A DNA stretch of 64,000 bases, taken from Phycisphaerae bacterium. GTDB taxonomy: Bacteria > Planctomycetota > Phycisphaerae > Phycisphaerales > UBA1924. Position 1 is the first letter of the stretch. Every line of letters starts with the position of its first letter. The notes under the pieces were generated by a model. That model saw only the letters and a program-made list of their open reading frames with translations. It searched no databases and had not been told where the DNA came from. Where the stretch lies: the NCBI GenBank assembly GCA_030432255.1, contig JAUIHS010000001.1, forward strand, positions 1 to 64,000, given 5' to 3'. Shown here piece after piece: positions 45,101 to 52,973 of this stretch. Position numbers and translations under genes: made by a program.

Positions 45101-45779
45101 GTATGGCCTTGTGGTTGACGGCTCGACGGGTGATGGGTTGCCGGGTGCGACGGTGCGCCTGGATCTCGAACCACCGGCGACTCTGGAGACCTTGACTGAT
45201 CGAACAGGTGGCTTCGAGATTCTTCCGATGGAGGTTCCGGATCACGTGGCGGTGGTGGCGTTCCGTGAGGGGTATGAAGCGAGTGCGGCCAACGTATCGC
45301 GGGCGGACCTGCGCAAGGGGGCTCGCCTCGTGTTCGTCCTCTTCCCCGAATCGGCGATGGTGATCGCGCTGGAGGAGAATCCGGTGGTTCACCACCTTGG
45401 CAACGATGAGTTCACGGGCCGGATCAACAGCCAGTTCCAGAAGGACAGCGAGGGGCTTTCATATCGGCGCGGTTTCCGCATGGTGGGAATTCAGTCGCCG
45501 GACCGGCTTGAGCGCGTGACGCTTCGTCTGCTCGTCAAGGGTGCTCAGATCAGCAACGAGATCCGGATCAATGGTCGGGTCCTCACGTCCCGACTCAGTG
45601 ATTCGCCCGATGACGGCAGTTTCGGGGAGTTCTCCATCGGTATCCCGCTTGGTCTGCTGCGCAAGGGCGAGAATCGGTTGGAGATCCGAAGCATTCGTGA
45701 GCAGGACACGGACTACGACGACTTCGAGTTCACCAACGTGCGCCTTGAACTTGAAGCGGGTGAGGGTGCTCCACTCTGA
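42126..45779 (+). CDS. Giant membrane protein: PD40 propeller, three membrane segments, repetitive linker, CarboxypepD_reg and jelly-roll
   Basis: 1217 residues, ATG with GGAG 7 nt upstream. An N-terminal helix (about 6-28) precedes five PD40/TolB-like blades (DGDTVYFYSDRPGGFGGYDL, DGRSLYFASNRP, GDFLYFASNRPGGTGGFDLY). Two membrane helices lie at about 351-380 and 392-420. Residues 425-985 are a Ser/Ala/Pro/Glu-rich linker with recurring VRLP-type motifs. A carboxypeptidase-regulatory-like domain lies at about 988-1075 (DGSTGDGLPGATVRLDL) and a beta-rich terminal domain at 1080-1217 (NGRVLTSRL, IGIPLGLLRKGENRLEIRSI). Only the first and last 100 residues fold with clear similarity to known parts. 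It looks like TolB-type sensing plus a long TolA-like spanner in one chain. Confidence 0.8.
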   Translation: MRRFSGILLPIVIVGLLIGAVVGGLWAFMPHETPFYTDAEGIEESMDTARIRDVLWTPPIAVGQPINSPVDEYEARVSVDGATMYFVRGRAGGDAEIWFAERQGDGWTDPAPFEAANSSYDDLGPQPSPDGDTVYFYSDRPGGFGGYDLWRVRRDDGVWSAAENLGEGVNSPLNDYGAAMTPDGRSLYFASNRPTADELGDLDPEAWAATIREDPFARHYDMYKAAATPRGFGDAQYLEHLSTPFDEGSPAISPVGDFLYFASNRPGGTGGFDLYRGRLLKGQVEDIESLGESVNTARNELDPALSMGGFRLHFSSDRLQDDGESEKHQYDVYFADSREVFRTVRVSQARYDFLTTLLTALPWLLALLLLLLLLALLRRAAVNPVWQRRWKTLSLMAKCLLISLLAHILLAALLTAWQVTTSLEGLLDRDGGNRVTLVSNSIGNDIVSQLRVTSSGAMFDVEVPSESPRAPRLSGSVSDEMQSVSPEAAERSPERSGALTSLNESVSDDIAEPKKSDLTSSESDAAVSLPKSRTLDQVAEAGAAIHPSDPLAPAAEVRPSVRVNSEVELAPESLRLPRAQGSTLLAASEIDDARPMIEPAVTQSSAATPAWQSESAVRMPRAGNIDSVEEARVMPESLEISTETPTAAAVGGGAASRPKPVESSATVQGIGPRASRFTEVEDASPQGSERVEAWAPETSQVSSVRLPTGRIAGQASEVPSGAPGIEEVDAPAGRGSSLAANSSERADLTPDSIAVPRPQSASQFEDAAESAASTALTMAAPRVFEQTVPEAGASVRLPSVSREQQVDVEIPSKRASPSMLSEPSAAVVPLTVSDAAGVSMAPERARRDEAALGLSPEIDDLAVGSLATSSVTIRLPEANDESTTVVRLPRQERREAPKGEDASDVTDVVRRSAIESAVPVVTGLAAPDAAVRFDPPPLRGERAITSSAAAERPDRTGVSGETPGVSRQLTLGPIAVQFAVPSSEAPPPEMRLYGLVVDGSTGDGLPGATVRLDLEPPATLETLTDRTGGFEILPMEVPDHVAVVAFREGYEASAANVSRADLRKGARLVFVLFPESAMVIALEENPVVHHLGNDEFTGRINSQFQKDSEGLSYRRGFRMVGIQSPDRLERVTLRLLVKGAQISNEIRINGRVLTSRLSDSPDDGSFGEFSIGIPLGLLRKGENRLEIRSIREQDTDYDDFEFTNVRLELEAGEGAPL
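43800..44800 (+). repeat. Imperfect VRLP-motif linker repeats in the giant membrane protein
   Basis: Motifs such as LRLPRAQGST, VRMPRAGNI, VRLPTGRIA, VRLPSVSREQQ, IRLPEAND and VRLPRQERR recur every 60-150 residues among acidic and Ser-rich sequence. Spacing is irregular, so these look like diverged short binding or extension motifs rather than a tandem array. Confidence 0.6.
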
Positions 45780-45804
45780 TCCGGCAGCAGCGGCAGGAGT
45801 TGCG

Positions 45805-45810
45805 TATGCT
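45805..45810 (+). promoter_or_regulatory. -10 hexamer TATGCT for the IMPase-family gene
   Basis: TATGCT, then GCTGGC, then GTG 45817. The box resolves a start that lacks an ATG. Confidence 0.6.
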
Positions 45811-45816
45811 GCTGGC

Positions 45817-46617
45817 GTGCAAGACCACCCAAACAACGAAGCACGCGAGCGACTGGCACTTGCCCGGTCATTGGGCGATGAAGTGGGCAGACTTGCGATG
45901 TCGGCCTACCAGTCGGACCGACTCCAGATCCAGCGAAAGCCCGACGGTTCGTTTGTCACCAACATCGACCTGGAAGCAGAACGACTGCTCCGCGAAGCGA
46001 TCGCGGCTGAGTTTGCGACGGATGGGATTCTCGGAGAAGAAGAGCCTGAACGGGTGGGTGAGTCGGGATGGCGGTGGGTGTTGGATCCCATCGATGGAAC
46101 GGAGTCGTTTCTTCGCGGCATACCGCACTTCTGCACGCTGATCGGTATCGAGTTGCAGGGGGCTGCCACGGTCGGTGTCGCTACCTTCCCGGCACTGGGC
46201 GAAATGCTGAGTGCCCGGCTTGGTGCAGGTGCGATCTGGCGGACGGCTTCCGGGATCGAGCGCCCGGCGACTGTATCGGGAGTGACTGAGATGTCGGATG
46301 CCGTGCTGGAGATTGGCGCGTGGCGAGCCTTTGAACGGCGGGGCCTGAAGGCACAGCGGCAGAGTCTCGTGTCATCGTGTCGTCGTGCTCGAGGGTGGAG
46401 CGATGGGTATGCCTACGCGCTGGTTGCCACCGGCCGCGTGGATGCGGCGATCCAGGTCGGGCTGAAGCGATGGGATGTCAGTGCCTTCGTACCGATTATC
46501 CAGGAGGCTGGGGGTCGTGTTACGGACTGGACCGGGGCGGGCCTGCCGTATGACAGTCGCTGCATGGCATGCGCACCAGATCTACTCGAACCGTTGGCGG
46601 CATGTCTCACCGAGTGA
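45817..46617 (+). CDS. Inositol monophosphatase family protein (histidinol-phosphatase-like)
   Basis: 266 residues from GTG 45817. GEEEPERV, then the metal site WVLDPIDGTESFLRGIPHF and the late WDVSAFVPIIQEAGGRVTDW motif. The FxRGIPHF stretch is closer to HisN-type histidinol-phosphate phosphatases and to the FIG family than to SuhB. It removes a phosphate with Mg ions. The next gene on the minus strand ends 3 nt away. Confidence 0.85.
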   Translation: MQDHPNNEARERLALARSLGDEVGRLAMSAYQSDRLQIQRKPDGSFVTNIDLEAERLLREAIAAEFATDGILGEEEPERVGESGWRWVLDPIDGTESFLRGIPHFCTLIGIELQGAATVGVATFPALGEMLSARLGAGAIWRTASGIERPATVSGVTEMSDAVLEIGAWRAFERRGLKAQRQSLVSSCRRARGWSDGYAYALVATGRVDAAIQVGLKRWDVSAFVPIIQEAGGRVTDWTGAGLPYDSRCMACAPDLLEPLAACLTE

Positions 46618-46620
46618 GGC

Positions 46621-47637
46621 TCATGTGCTGGCCAGACGTCGGGCGGTGTCAAGAATCGTTGCGACGGTGATGTTCAACTCCAGGCTGGAGAGTTGGTCGA
46701 CATCGCACTCGCCTCGGACCACGTGGCGCAGATACGTCCACTCGTCAGCAAGGTGCGGTTCCATGGGGCGGGGTCTGCGGCTGCGTTGAGACTGGTCCGG
46801 CTTTCGAGTCGTGAGGCGATCCCACTTGCCCGCGTGGAGCGAACCGGATTCCGCATGAATATCCATCTCCTTGTTGTCATGGGTCCACGCCCATGAGGCC
46901 TGGATGGTTGCCGTGGCGCCGGGGTAAGTCAGGATGATGGTGGCATCGTCGTCGACGTCGGGATAGAGGTCCGGTTTGGTGGTGGTGCTTGAGGCGACGA
47001 TGTCGGTGGGCTGCTGTCCCCCCATGAGCCATGTGGAGATGGCCGCGCCGTAGCAGCCGAAGTCCACGAGGGCGCCGGCGCCGTTGCCTTCGGGGTGTGT
47101 CAGCCAGTCGAGAAACTCCCGGTAGCAGCCGACCTCCCTCGGACCACGATGTCCGTGTCGGAAGATCATGCGTCGTAGGGCTCCGATCCTGCCCGATTCG
47201 AGGACTCGCTTGGCTTCACGCAGTGATGCATACCAACTGGTCTCGTAGTTGGTCAGAACCATGATGTTGTGCTGCTGAGCGAGGTCGGACATGCCGTGGG
47301 CGTCGGCGGTGGTGAATGCCAGAGGCTTCTCGACGAGCGCGTGGACGCCGTGTCGCGCGCAGGCACGAATGGTGTACAGGTGGTCGTGTACCGACGTCAT
47401 GATGCTCGCGGCTTCAGGCCTGGAGCGCGCGAGCATACTCTCCAGGTCGGTGGCATGGAGTCCCTGATCGAGGTCGTACTTCGATGCGAGGCGAGCAAAA
47501 AGGGCCGCGTCGGGCTCCCAGATGCCGACGAGTTCAAGGTCATCTCGGCGACGAGCGCTGTCGAGAAGTCCCTCGACGTGGCCGTGGACAAGGCCGATGG
47601 CGACGATGCGAAGTGGGGAGGTCGATGGGGCTGGCAT
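46621..47637 (-). CDS. Gfo/Idh/MocA family oxidoreductase
   Basis: 338 residues. Rossmann-like LRIVAIGLVHGHVEGLLDSA, then GVHALVEKPLAFTTADAHGM (the conserved EKP) and DFGCYGAAISTWLM in the C-terminal domain. These enzymes act on sugars or cyclitols with NAD(P). GxVHGH replaces the usual GxGxxG, a variant often seen in planctomycete members. The start is 6 nt after TACATT. Confidence 0.85.
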   Translation of the reverse strand: MPAPSTSPLRIVAIGLVHGHVEGLLDSARRRDDLELVGIWEPDAALFARLASKYDLDQGLHATDLESMLARSRPEAASIMTSVHDHLYTIRACARHGVHALVEKPLAFTTADAHGMSDLAQQHNIMVLTNYETSWYASLREAKRVLESGRIGALRRMIFRHGHRGPREVGCYREFLDWLTHPEGNGAGALVDFGCYGAAISTWLMGGQQPTDIVASSTTTKPDLYPDVDDDATIILTYPGATATIQASWAWTHDNKEMDIHAESGSLHAGKWDRLTTRKPDQSQRSRRPRPMEPHLADEWTYLRHVVRGECDVDQLSSLELNITVATILDTARRLAST

Positions 47638-47643
47638 GGACGG

Positions 47644-47649
47644 AATGTA
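47644..47649 (-). promoter_or_regulatory. -10 hexamer TACATT for the Gfo/Idh gene
   Basis: On the minus strand TACATT, then CCGTCC, then ATG 47637. Confidence 0.65.
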
Positions 47650-47664
47650 CCAGTTCCGCCCGAC

Positions 47665-49680
47665 TCAGTGCATCGGTGCGATCGTGCGTGATTCGAGCCA
47701 CCGGGCTGCGGCTTCCATCACGGCCTGATCCGAGCCATCCGCGATTCCATCGGCGGTCAGATCGACGGGGGCGTCGAACCATGCGTACAGGTCGTCCACA
47801 GTGATGGCACCGTCCGAGTTGAGGTCATACGTCGGGGCAGGTATCTGGGGAGCGGGCATGAAGCCATCGAGATCGGTGGCTGTGATGAAGGCGTCGGTGC
47901 CGCCGGCCCCCCCGGAGGTGCGAAGGCCAGTGAGTGGTATGGGCGTTTCGAAGATCCATGAGATCTGCTGGTACGGGATTGCGGGGTCGAGTGCGATGGG
48001 TTGCTGCACCGGACCACTCCCGGCAGTTGCCGGTGTCATCCACGTCGAACCGACGCGGACCTCAAGCGTCAAGTCGAGGAACCATCCTCCCTCATCGGTT
48101 TCGGCGGTCAACTCGAAGTGATCATCCTCGGTGAAGACAACGGCTTCGATGGTGACTGGGGCTGACCACTCCAGGGTGAGTGTCACGGGGTCGCCAGGTG
48201 AGAGTCCGGCGTTCTGCGTTGTGAAACACTTGCGTTCAACATTGCCCTGATCGGGTTCCATGCCGGAGAAGTCGGCCATGGTGCCGGCGGCAAAGAGATC
48301 CGGGTCAGAGCGTCCGTAGATGGAATCCGGGGTTGAGATCACCGAAGCGGTGGCGGTGACGGTTTCCCCGATGGAGCGAAGGTGGAGGTTGGCGCTGCGA
48401 TTTTGCAATCGGGTGGTGGGGCTCGCAAGACTGGCTGGGGGAAGAAGCCACAGTTCCCCATCGGGTGAGACTGCCCCACCCGCATCGAGAATCGTGGTCT
48501 CAATGATCGCGGCGCTGCGTTCTGCCATGAGGGAGAACGTGTCCTGTGCATCGGGGTCGGGGATGTATGGAGGCAGCGCATCGCGCGTCCGGTTGATGTC
48601 GTAGCGGTCGGAGAGTTGGGCAGGGCCGAATGCGCTGGTGACACCGTCCATTCCGAGAAGCAGGCCGAGCAGGCCACCCATGGTTGCGGTGCCGTTGTCC
48701 GAGTCCCAGCCGGAGAGCGTCCCGATCCGGATGGTGCGCCGGAGATCACCTTCACCGTACAGCAGCGCGATCAGGCCCGTGGCGAAGTTGATCGATGACT
48801 CGGTCCAGGCCCGGTAGCGAAAGCCGAGGGAATCGGGATCGGGAAAGCCATGCCATGCATCGGGGGCGAGCAACTGGTAGCGTTGATAGACACGATCCCT
48901 TGTACGCTCCCAGTCGTCGTGATCCGGATTGTCCAGGTAGTCGGTCAGCACGTAGTCGCAGATATCCGCGGTCTTGGAGGTGTCAGGAATCACGGCGCGG
49001 GCCCGGGTGATCAGGTCGAGGACCTGGTCGGACGGGGCCTTGGTTCTGTCGACGGTCGCAGCTTCGGAATACAGCGCCACGAAGAACTGCGCTGCGTGCG
49101 TGGCGTAGCCATCGGACGTGGTTCGGATCGGGAGGTCTGCAAGTTCAAGTGCCGTTGCTGTCATTCCGGGAGCCAGGGCGCCGAAGAACTCGGTCGTGAG
49201 CTGGGCATCGATTCGGGGTGAGAAGCGGTTGGCGACGAGGGAGCCGGTCATCGGTGGCTGCACGCCCCGATCCATGAGTTCACGGGCGCGATCATTCGAG
49301 ACCCAGATGAAGTCGTTGATGTGCAACTTCCAGCCGTCAGTGATGTGCACCGGGGTCAGGAGTGGACCGTGCTGCTGCATGAGGTGCTGATAGACGTACT
49401 CGATGTCGGTGTCATCATCCGCGGGCCAGGGGTCCAGGAGGACAAAGTCGATCAGCGTTCCGTTGCTCCCGGCATTGGTCTGCCAGTGGGCATCGGTCAG
49501 GAATGGGGGGTTCCTGTAGGTGCCCTCGGTCGTCAGGCCGGTGTGGTTGGCGATGTTCTCGGCGAGCCACATCGCCTGGAGTCGATCAACGTACACCTCG
49601 CGCTCCAGAACTCGATCTTGAGCCGAGACCGTCGCGCTGGTGGCCAGCACGACCGCTGAAGCTTGTTTCAGATACCTCAT
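47665..49680 (-). CDS. Exported ADP-ribosylglycohydrolase-like protein with dockerin-like C-terminus
   Basis: 671 residues from ATG 49680; signal peptide ends at SAQ. The ADP_ribosyl_GH pattern is spread through the first 390 residues, with SGWDSDNGTATMGGLLGLLL, the counterpart of the Asp-rich metal site, near residue 340. It is followed by about 220 residues of beta-rich sequence and by YDLNSDGAITVDDLYAWFDA and LTADGIADGSDQAV, a degenerate dockerin pair. Signal, extra domains and export distinguish it from cytosolic DraG/ARH enzymes, so the substrate may not be ADP-ribose. The unused upstream in-frame codon at 49758 precedes the -10 box. Confidence 0.78.
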   Translation of the reverse strand: MRYLKQASAVVLATSATVSAQDRVLEREVYVDRLQAMWLAENIANHTGLTTEGTYRNPPFLTDAHWQTNAGSNGTLIDFVLLDPWPADDDTDIEYVYQHLMQQHGPLLTPVHITDGWKLHINDFIWVSNDRARELMDRGVQPPMTGSLVANRFSPRIDAQLTTEFFGALAPGMTATALELADLPIRTTSDGYATHAAQFFVALYSEAATVDRTKAPSDQVLDLITRARAVIPDTSKTADICDYVLTDYLDNPDHDDWERTRDRVYQRYQLLAPDAWHGFPDPDSLGFRYRAWTESSINFATGLIALLYGEGDLRRTIRIGTLSGWDSDNGTATMGGLLGLLLGMDGVTSAFGPAQLSDRYDINRTRDALPPYIPDPDAQDTFSLMAERSAAIIETTILDAGGAVSPDGELWLLPPASLASPTTRLQNRSANLHLRSIGETVTATASVISTPDSIYGRSDPDLFAAGTMADFSGMEPDQGNVERKCFTTQNAGLSPGDPVTLTLEWSAPVTIEAVVFTEDDHFELTAETDEGGWFLDLTLEVRVGSTWMTPATAGSGPVQQPIALDPAIPYQQISWIFETPIPLTGLRTSGGAGGTDAFITATDLDGFMPAPQIPAPTYDLNSDGAITVDDLYAWFDAPVDLTADGIADGSDQAVMEAAARWLESRTIAPMH

Positions 49681-49688
49681 CGGAACCC

Positions 49689-49694
49689 ATTCTA
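49689..49694 (-). promoter_or_regulatory. -10 hexamer TAGAAT for the ADP-ribosylglycohydrolase-like gene
   Basis: TAGAAT ends 8 nt before ATG 49680 on the minus strand, leaving a leader of 0-2 nt. Confidence 0.5.
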
Positions 49695-49872
49695 AGCAGG
49701 CGGCGATGTGGTAAAGACGGAAAGTGCCGGTTTGTCGGTGTGTTCCGGTAAGGGGCAACGTGGCGGCTCCGGATGATGGTTCACAGCGGGTTCTGACGCG
49801 TGTTGGAGGAATGGCTCCGAGGCGGTCGGTCCGTGGCCCGGATGCCGTGCATCCTGAAGTGAAGGGAACTCT

Positions 49873-51048
49873 ATGACCGGTAGTTCGACCAGACGTGAAT
49901 TCCTGGGCGTTGCGGCCGCGGCTGGCGCTGCCCTGGGTGTATCGGGGATTTCACGTGCTCAGATGGGCGGCGGGGGTGACGCCCGGGTGCCTGATCGTCT
50001 GAAGATCCTGGTTCTGGGTGGCACGGGTCAGACGGGTCCACACTTCATCGGCAAGGCGCTGGCGCACGGTCACGAGGTCACGATGTTCAATCGGGGCAAT
50101 CGCTCGGACGAGATGTTCCCCGACGTCGAGTGCCTCATCGGAGATCGATATCCGGATCGCGGTGAGGGACTTTCGGCGCTGGAGTCAGAGGTCAAGCGCG
50201 GGCGCACGTGGGACGTGGTGCTTGATGTGTGGCCTCACATCCCGATGCTTGTCGAGGCGACGGGTGAACTGTTGAGCCAGGCGACGAAGCGCTACATGTT
50301 CGTGTCTTCCGTGTCCGTGTATGTCGACTCGTCACAGAAGGGACAGGACGAGACGGCTGAAGTGGGCTCGGCTCCGGATGCGGATGACAGGGAATTCACG
50401 ATGGAACTGTTCGGCCCCTTCAAGGCAGAGTGCGAGAAGAGGGTGCGCCGGATCTATGGTGACCGGTGCACGATCTACCGACCGGGGCTGATCGTCGGGC
50501 CTCGGGACTTCAGTTTCCGGGGCGGTTACTGGCCGGTGCGTGTGCGCGAGGGTGGCGAGGTGCTTGCTCCGGGTGACGGTGAGACACCAACCCAGGTGAT
50601 TGACGCCCGGGACCTTGTCGCATTCCAACTGCATTGCATGGAGCGCGGCATCACCGGAACCTTCAACGTGATCGGTCCGCATCCTCACAATCCGTTCACG
50701 ACCAAGAAGATGCTCGAAACATGCCGTCGCGCGACGGGATCGGATGCTGAGTTCACCTGGGTTCCTGCCGAGTTCCTCGCTGAGCATGGCGTCTACGGGT
50801 GGATGCACATGCCGTGCTGGTTGCCGACAGATGGCGAGTATGCCGGTTTCGGATCGCGAAGTGTGTCGCGTGCCGTGGCTGCCGGTCTCACGTTTACGCC
50901 GTACTCGGAAACGGTGCGCGACACGCTCCAGTGGTTCGACGAGTTGCCTGAAGATGCCCAGGCTGGAGTCAGACAGCGGGCAGGTATCTCCGGTGACAAG
51001 GAGTCCGAAGTGCTGGCCGCGTGGAAGGAACACGCCGGGGAGCAGTGA
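49873..51048 (+). CDS. Tat-exported NAD-dependent epimerase/dehydratase-like protein
   Basis: 391 residues. A twin-arginine signal (STRREFLGVAAAAGAALG ending SRAQ) precedes a short-chain dehydrogenase fold: KILVLGGTGQTGPHFIGKAL, then MFVSSVSVYVDS and YRPGLIVGPRDFS with the domain-2 segments DARDLVAFQLH and TFNVIGPHPHNPFT. AAGGGA lies 5-6 nt before the ATG. Tat export of a folded, NAD(P)-using reductase suggests action on surface or periplasmic nucleotide or sugar substrates. Confidence 0.87.
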   Translation: MTGSSTRREFLGVAAAAGAALGVSGISRAQMGGGGDARVPDRLKILVLGGTGQTGPHFIGKALAHGHEVTMFNRGNRSDEMFPDVECLIGDRYPDRGEGLSALESEVKRGRTWDVVLDVWPHIPMLVEATGELLSQATKRYMFVSSVSVYVDSSQKGQDETAEVGSAPDADDREFTMELFGPFKAECEKRVRRIYGDRCTIYRPGLIVGPRDFSFRGGYWPVRVREGGEVLAPGDGETPTQVIDARDLVAFQLHCMERGITGTFNVIGPHPHNPFTTKKMLETCRRATGSDAEFTWVPAEFLAEHGVYGWMHMPCWLPTDGEYAGFGSRSVSRAVAAGLTFTPYSETVRDTLQWFDELPEDAQAGVRQRAGISGDKESEVLAAWKEHAGEQ

Positions 51049-51055
51049 GTGCGGC

Positions 51056-51895
51056 ATGGTGCGCCCTTCAGACAACAGCCCAGCGACAGGGTCGGACTTG
51101 GATCGAAGTACGGTGATCCGCCATCTGGAGCGTCGCTTGCGGGCAGATGAGAGAATCATCGCCGCTTACCTTGCGGGCTCGGACGCCAGTGGTCGAACGG
51201 ACGAGGCGTCTGACATCGATCTCTGCGTGATCGTCGAGGATGGCCTGGTGACTGAGGCGCTCGGGATCATCGAGCATGCGCTGGTGGAACTGAGTCCTGT
51301 TCGGGCCCGGTATCGGCTTCCGGAGCCGACCTGGCATGGGCACGCGCAGTGCTTTTATGCGCTGGAGGGGGCGGATCCCCGGCACATGATCGACCTTGTG
51401 ATTCAAGAGCGCTCGGCCGGCGGTCGGCTGCTGGAACGGGAGCGTCACGGCGAGCCGCTGGTGGTGTTTGATCGAAGCGGGCTGGTACGAAGTGAGTCCC
51501 TGGACTGGCCGAAGCACCTTGAGCGCATGCGAGTGCATGTTGCGGGCATTGCCGACCGATTCGTGCTCTTTCAGCCCCTCGTGACCAAGGCACTGGACCG
51601 TGGGCAGACTGCGGAAGCGGTGCATTTCTACATGGCGGTGACGTGGCGACCTTACCTGGACCTGTACCGCGTGATTCATTGTCCGGAGCGCTTCGACTTC
51701 GGGGCGCGCTATCTCGATCGGGACGTACCGCCGGAAGTACGCGGGGAACTTGAGCGCCTTGCTCTTGCAGGATCGCCCGATGTGTTGCGGCGCCACCACC
51801 GCGAGATCGGTATGCGGTTTGATGAGACCCTTGAATGCGCGATGGAGGCGCTGGCTGAGCTCAGTGCTCGATCTGGTGCGCAATCTGGAGACTGA
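51056..51895 (+). CDS. Nucleotidyltransferase-domain protein (MNT/aminoglycoside adenylyltransferase-like)
   Basis: 279 residues. The NTase core is GSDASGRTDEASDIDLCVIV near residues 40-60 with the catalytic DID pair. A helical C-terminal domain (LVTKALDRGQTAEAVHFYMA and DFGARYLDRDVPPEVRGELE) resembles the substrate domain of aminoglycoside adenylyltransferase-type enzymes. It begins 7 nt after the epimerase stop and ends 1 nt before the propeller gene. The target is unknown. Confidence 0.78.
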   Translation: MVRPSDNSPATGSDLDRSTVIRHLERRLRADERIIAAYLAGSDASGRTDEASDIDLCVIVEDGLVTEALGIIEHALVELSPVRARYRLPEPTWHGHAQCFYALEGADPRHMIDLVIQERSAGGRLLERERHGEPLVVFDRSGLVRSESLDWPKHLERMRVHVAGIADRFVLFQPLVTKALDRGQTAEAVHFYMAVTWRPYLDLYRVIHCPERFDFGARYLDRDVPPEVRGELERLALAGSPDVLRRHHREIGMRFDETLECAMEALAELSARSGAQSGD

Positions 51896-51896
51896 G

Positions 51897-52973
51897 ATGA
51901 TTCGGACGCTCCTTTGCTGCTGGCTGGGGATCCTGCTGATGCCCGGGATCTGTGGACGCATCCATGCGGAAACGCTCGTGATCTCAAATCGGGGTGATGA
52001 GACCGTGTTTCTCTACGATACCGAGTCGCGCGAGCGCATCGGGGTGATCGAGGATGTTCCCGGTGCTCACGAGTTTGCCGTCTCGCCCGACGGTCGATAC
52101 GTGGTGGGCTCCTGCTATGGTTCAGGTCCCGGTCACCGGACGCCGGACCATCGCCTCGTGGTTCTCGACCTCGAAGAGCGGAGACTGGCACGGATCGTTG
52201 ACCTGGGAGAGCATGTCCGCCCCAATGACCTGCGCTTCCTCCCCGAGCGAGGGAAGATCGTGGTGACATCGGAAGTGCGACAGTGCCTCGTGCTCGTCGA
52301 CATACTGACTGGCGCGGTGGAACAGGAACCGGGATTCGGGGAGCCTGGCGGTCACATGCTCGCGGTGTCACCTGATGGCGAGACGGCCTATGTGCCCTGC
52401 GTCATGAGTGGGGCGGTCATGGTGGTCGATCTCTCAGGTGAAATGGAAGAGGCCGTCAAGAGTCGCATTGAGACCGCGGTGGGTGCTGAGGGCGTTGACC
52501 TGTCACCGGACGGGCGCTGGCTCTGGGTGGCGTGCAACCGTTCAGAGTCCATTGCGGTGATCGACACGGAGAGCGCTGCAGTCGATGCAATGGTCAAGAC
52601 CGATGGCTTCCCGTTCCGCATCCGCTTCCTCCCGAAGGGGAAGCAGGTGATCATTGCGCATCCGGGTCAACATGAGGTTCGCTTCTGGGATGCTGAGAAA
52701 CGTGAGGTTCACTCGACTGTGGCGCTTCCGGGAGGCTTGCCGACCTGTCTGGCGGTGAGCGAGAGCGGTGGCAGCGTCTTCGCGGTCTGCGGGCCGGTTC
52801 GTGAAGTCGTTGAAATCGATACTGAAGCGCACTCGGTGGTGCACCGCTACGACACGGGGCCTGAGCCTGATGCGGTGGCATGCAGTCCGCTCACCTTGAA
52901 GGCGAATGACGTCAACCCGAGCGACACTCGGCGGCCCAGTACTCCAGGGTCACCTGTAGATCCTGAGCGTTGA
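51897..52973 (+). CDS. Exported YncE-like seven-bladed beta-propeller (YVTN repeats)
   Basis: 358 residues from ATG 51897. Signal peptide, then repeats of the YVTN type: ETLVISNRGDETVFLYDTES, SPDGRYVVGSCYGSG, SPDGETAYVPCVMSGAVMV, SPDGRWLWVACNRSESIAVI and FLPKGKQVIIAHPGQHEVRF. Binding or sensing role in the periplasm; no catalytic motif. Last 62 nt overlap the convergent P-domain/dockerin gene, and the C-terminal tail (residues 345-358) is the overlapping part. Confidence 0.82.
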   Translation: MIRTLLCCWLGILLMPGICGRIHAETLVISNRGDETVFLYDTESRERIGVIEDVPGAHEFAVSPDGRYVVGSCYGSGPGHRTPDHRLVVLDLEERRLARIVDLGEHVRPNDLRFLPERGKIVVTSEVRQCLVLVDILTGAVEQEPGFGEPGGHMLAVSPDGETAYVPCVMSGAVMVVDLSGEMEEAVKSRIETAVGAEGVDLSPDGRWLWVACNRSESIAVIDTESAAVDAMVKTDGFPFRIRFLPKGKQVIIAHPGQHEVRFWDAEKREVHSTVALPGGLPTCLAVSESGGSVFAVCGPVREVVEIDTEAHSVVHRYDTGPEPDAVACSPLTLKANDVNPSDTRRPSTPGSPVDPER

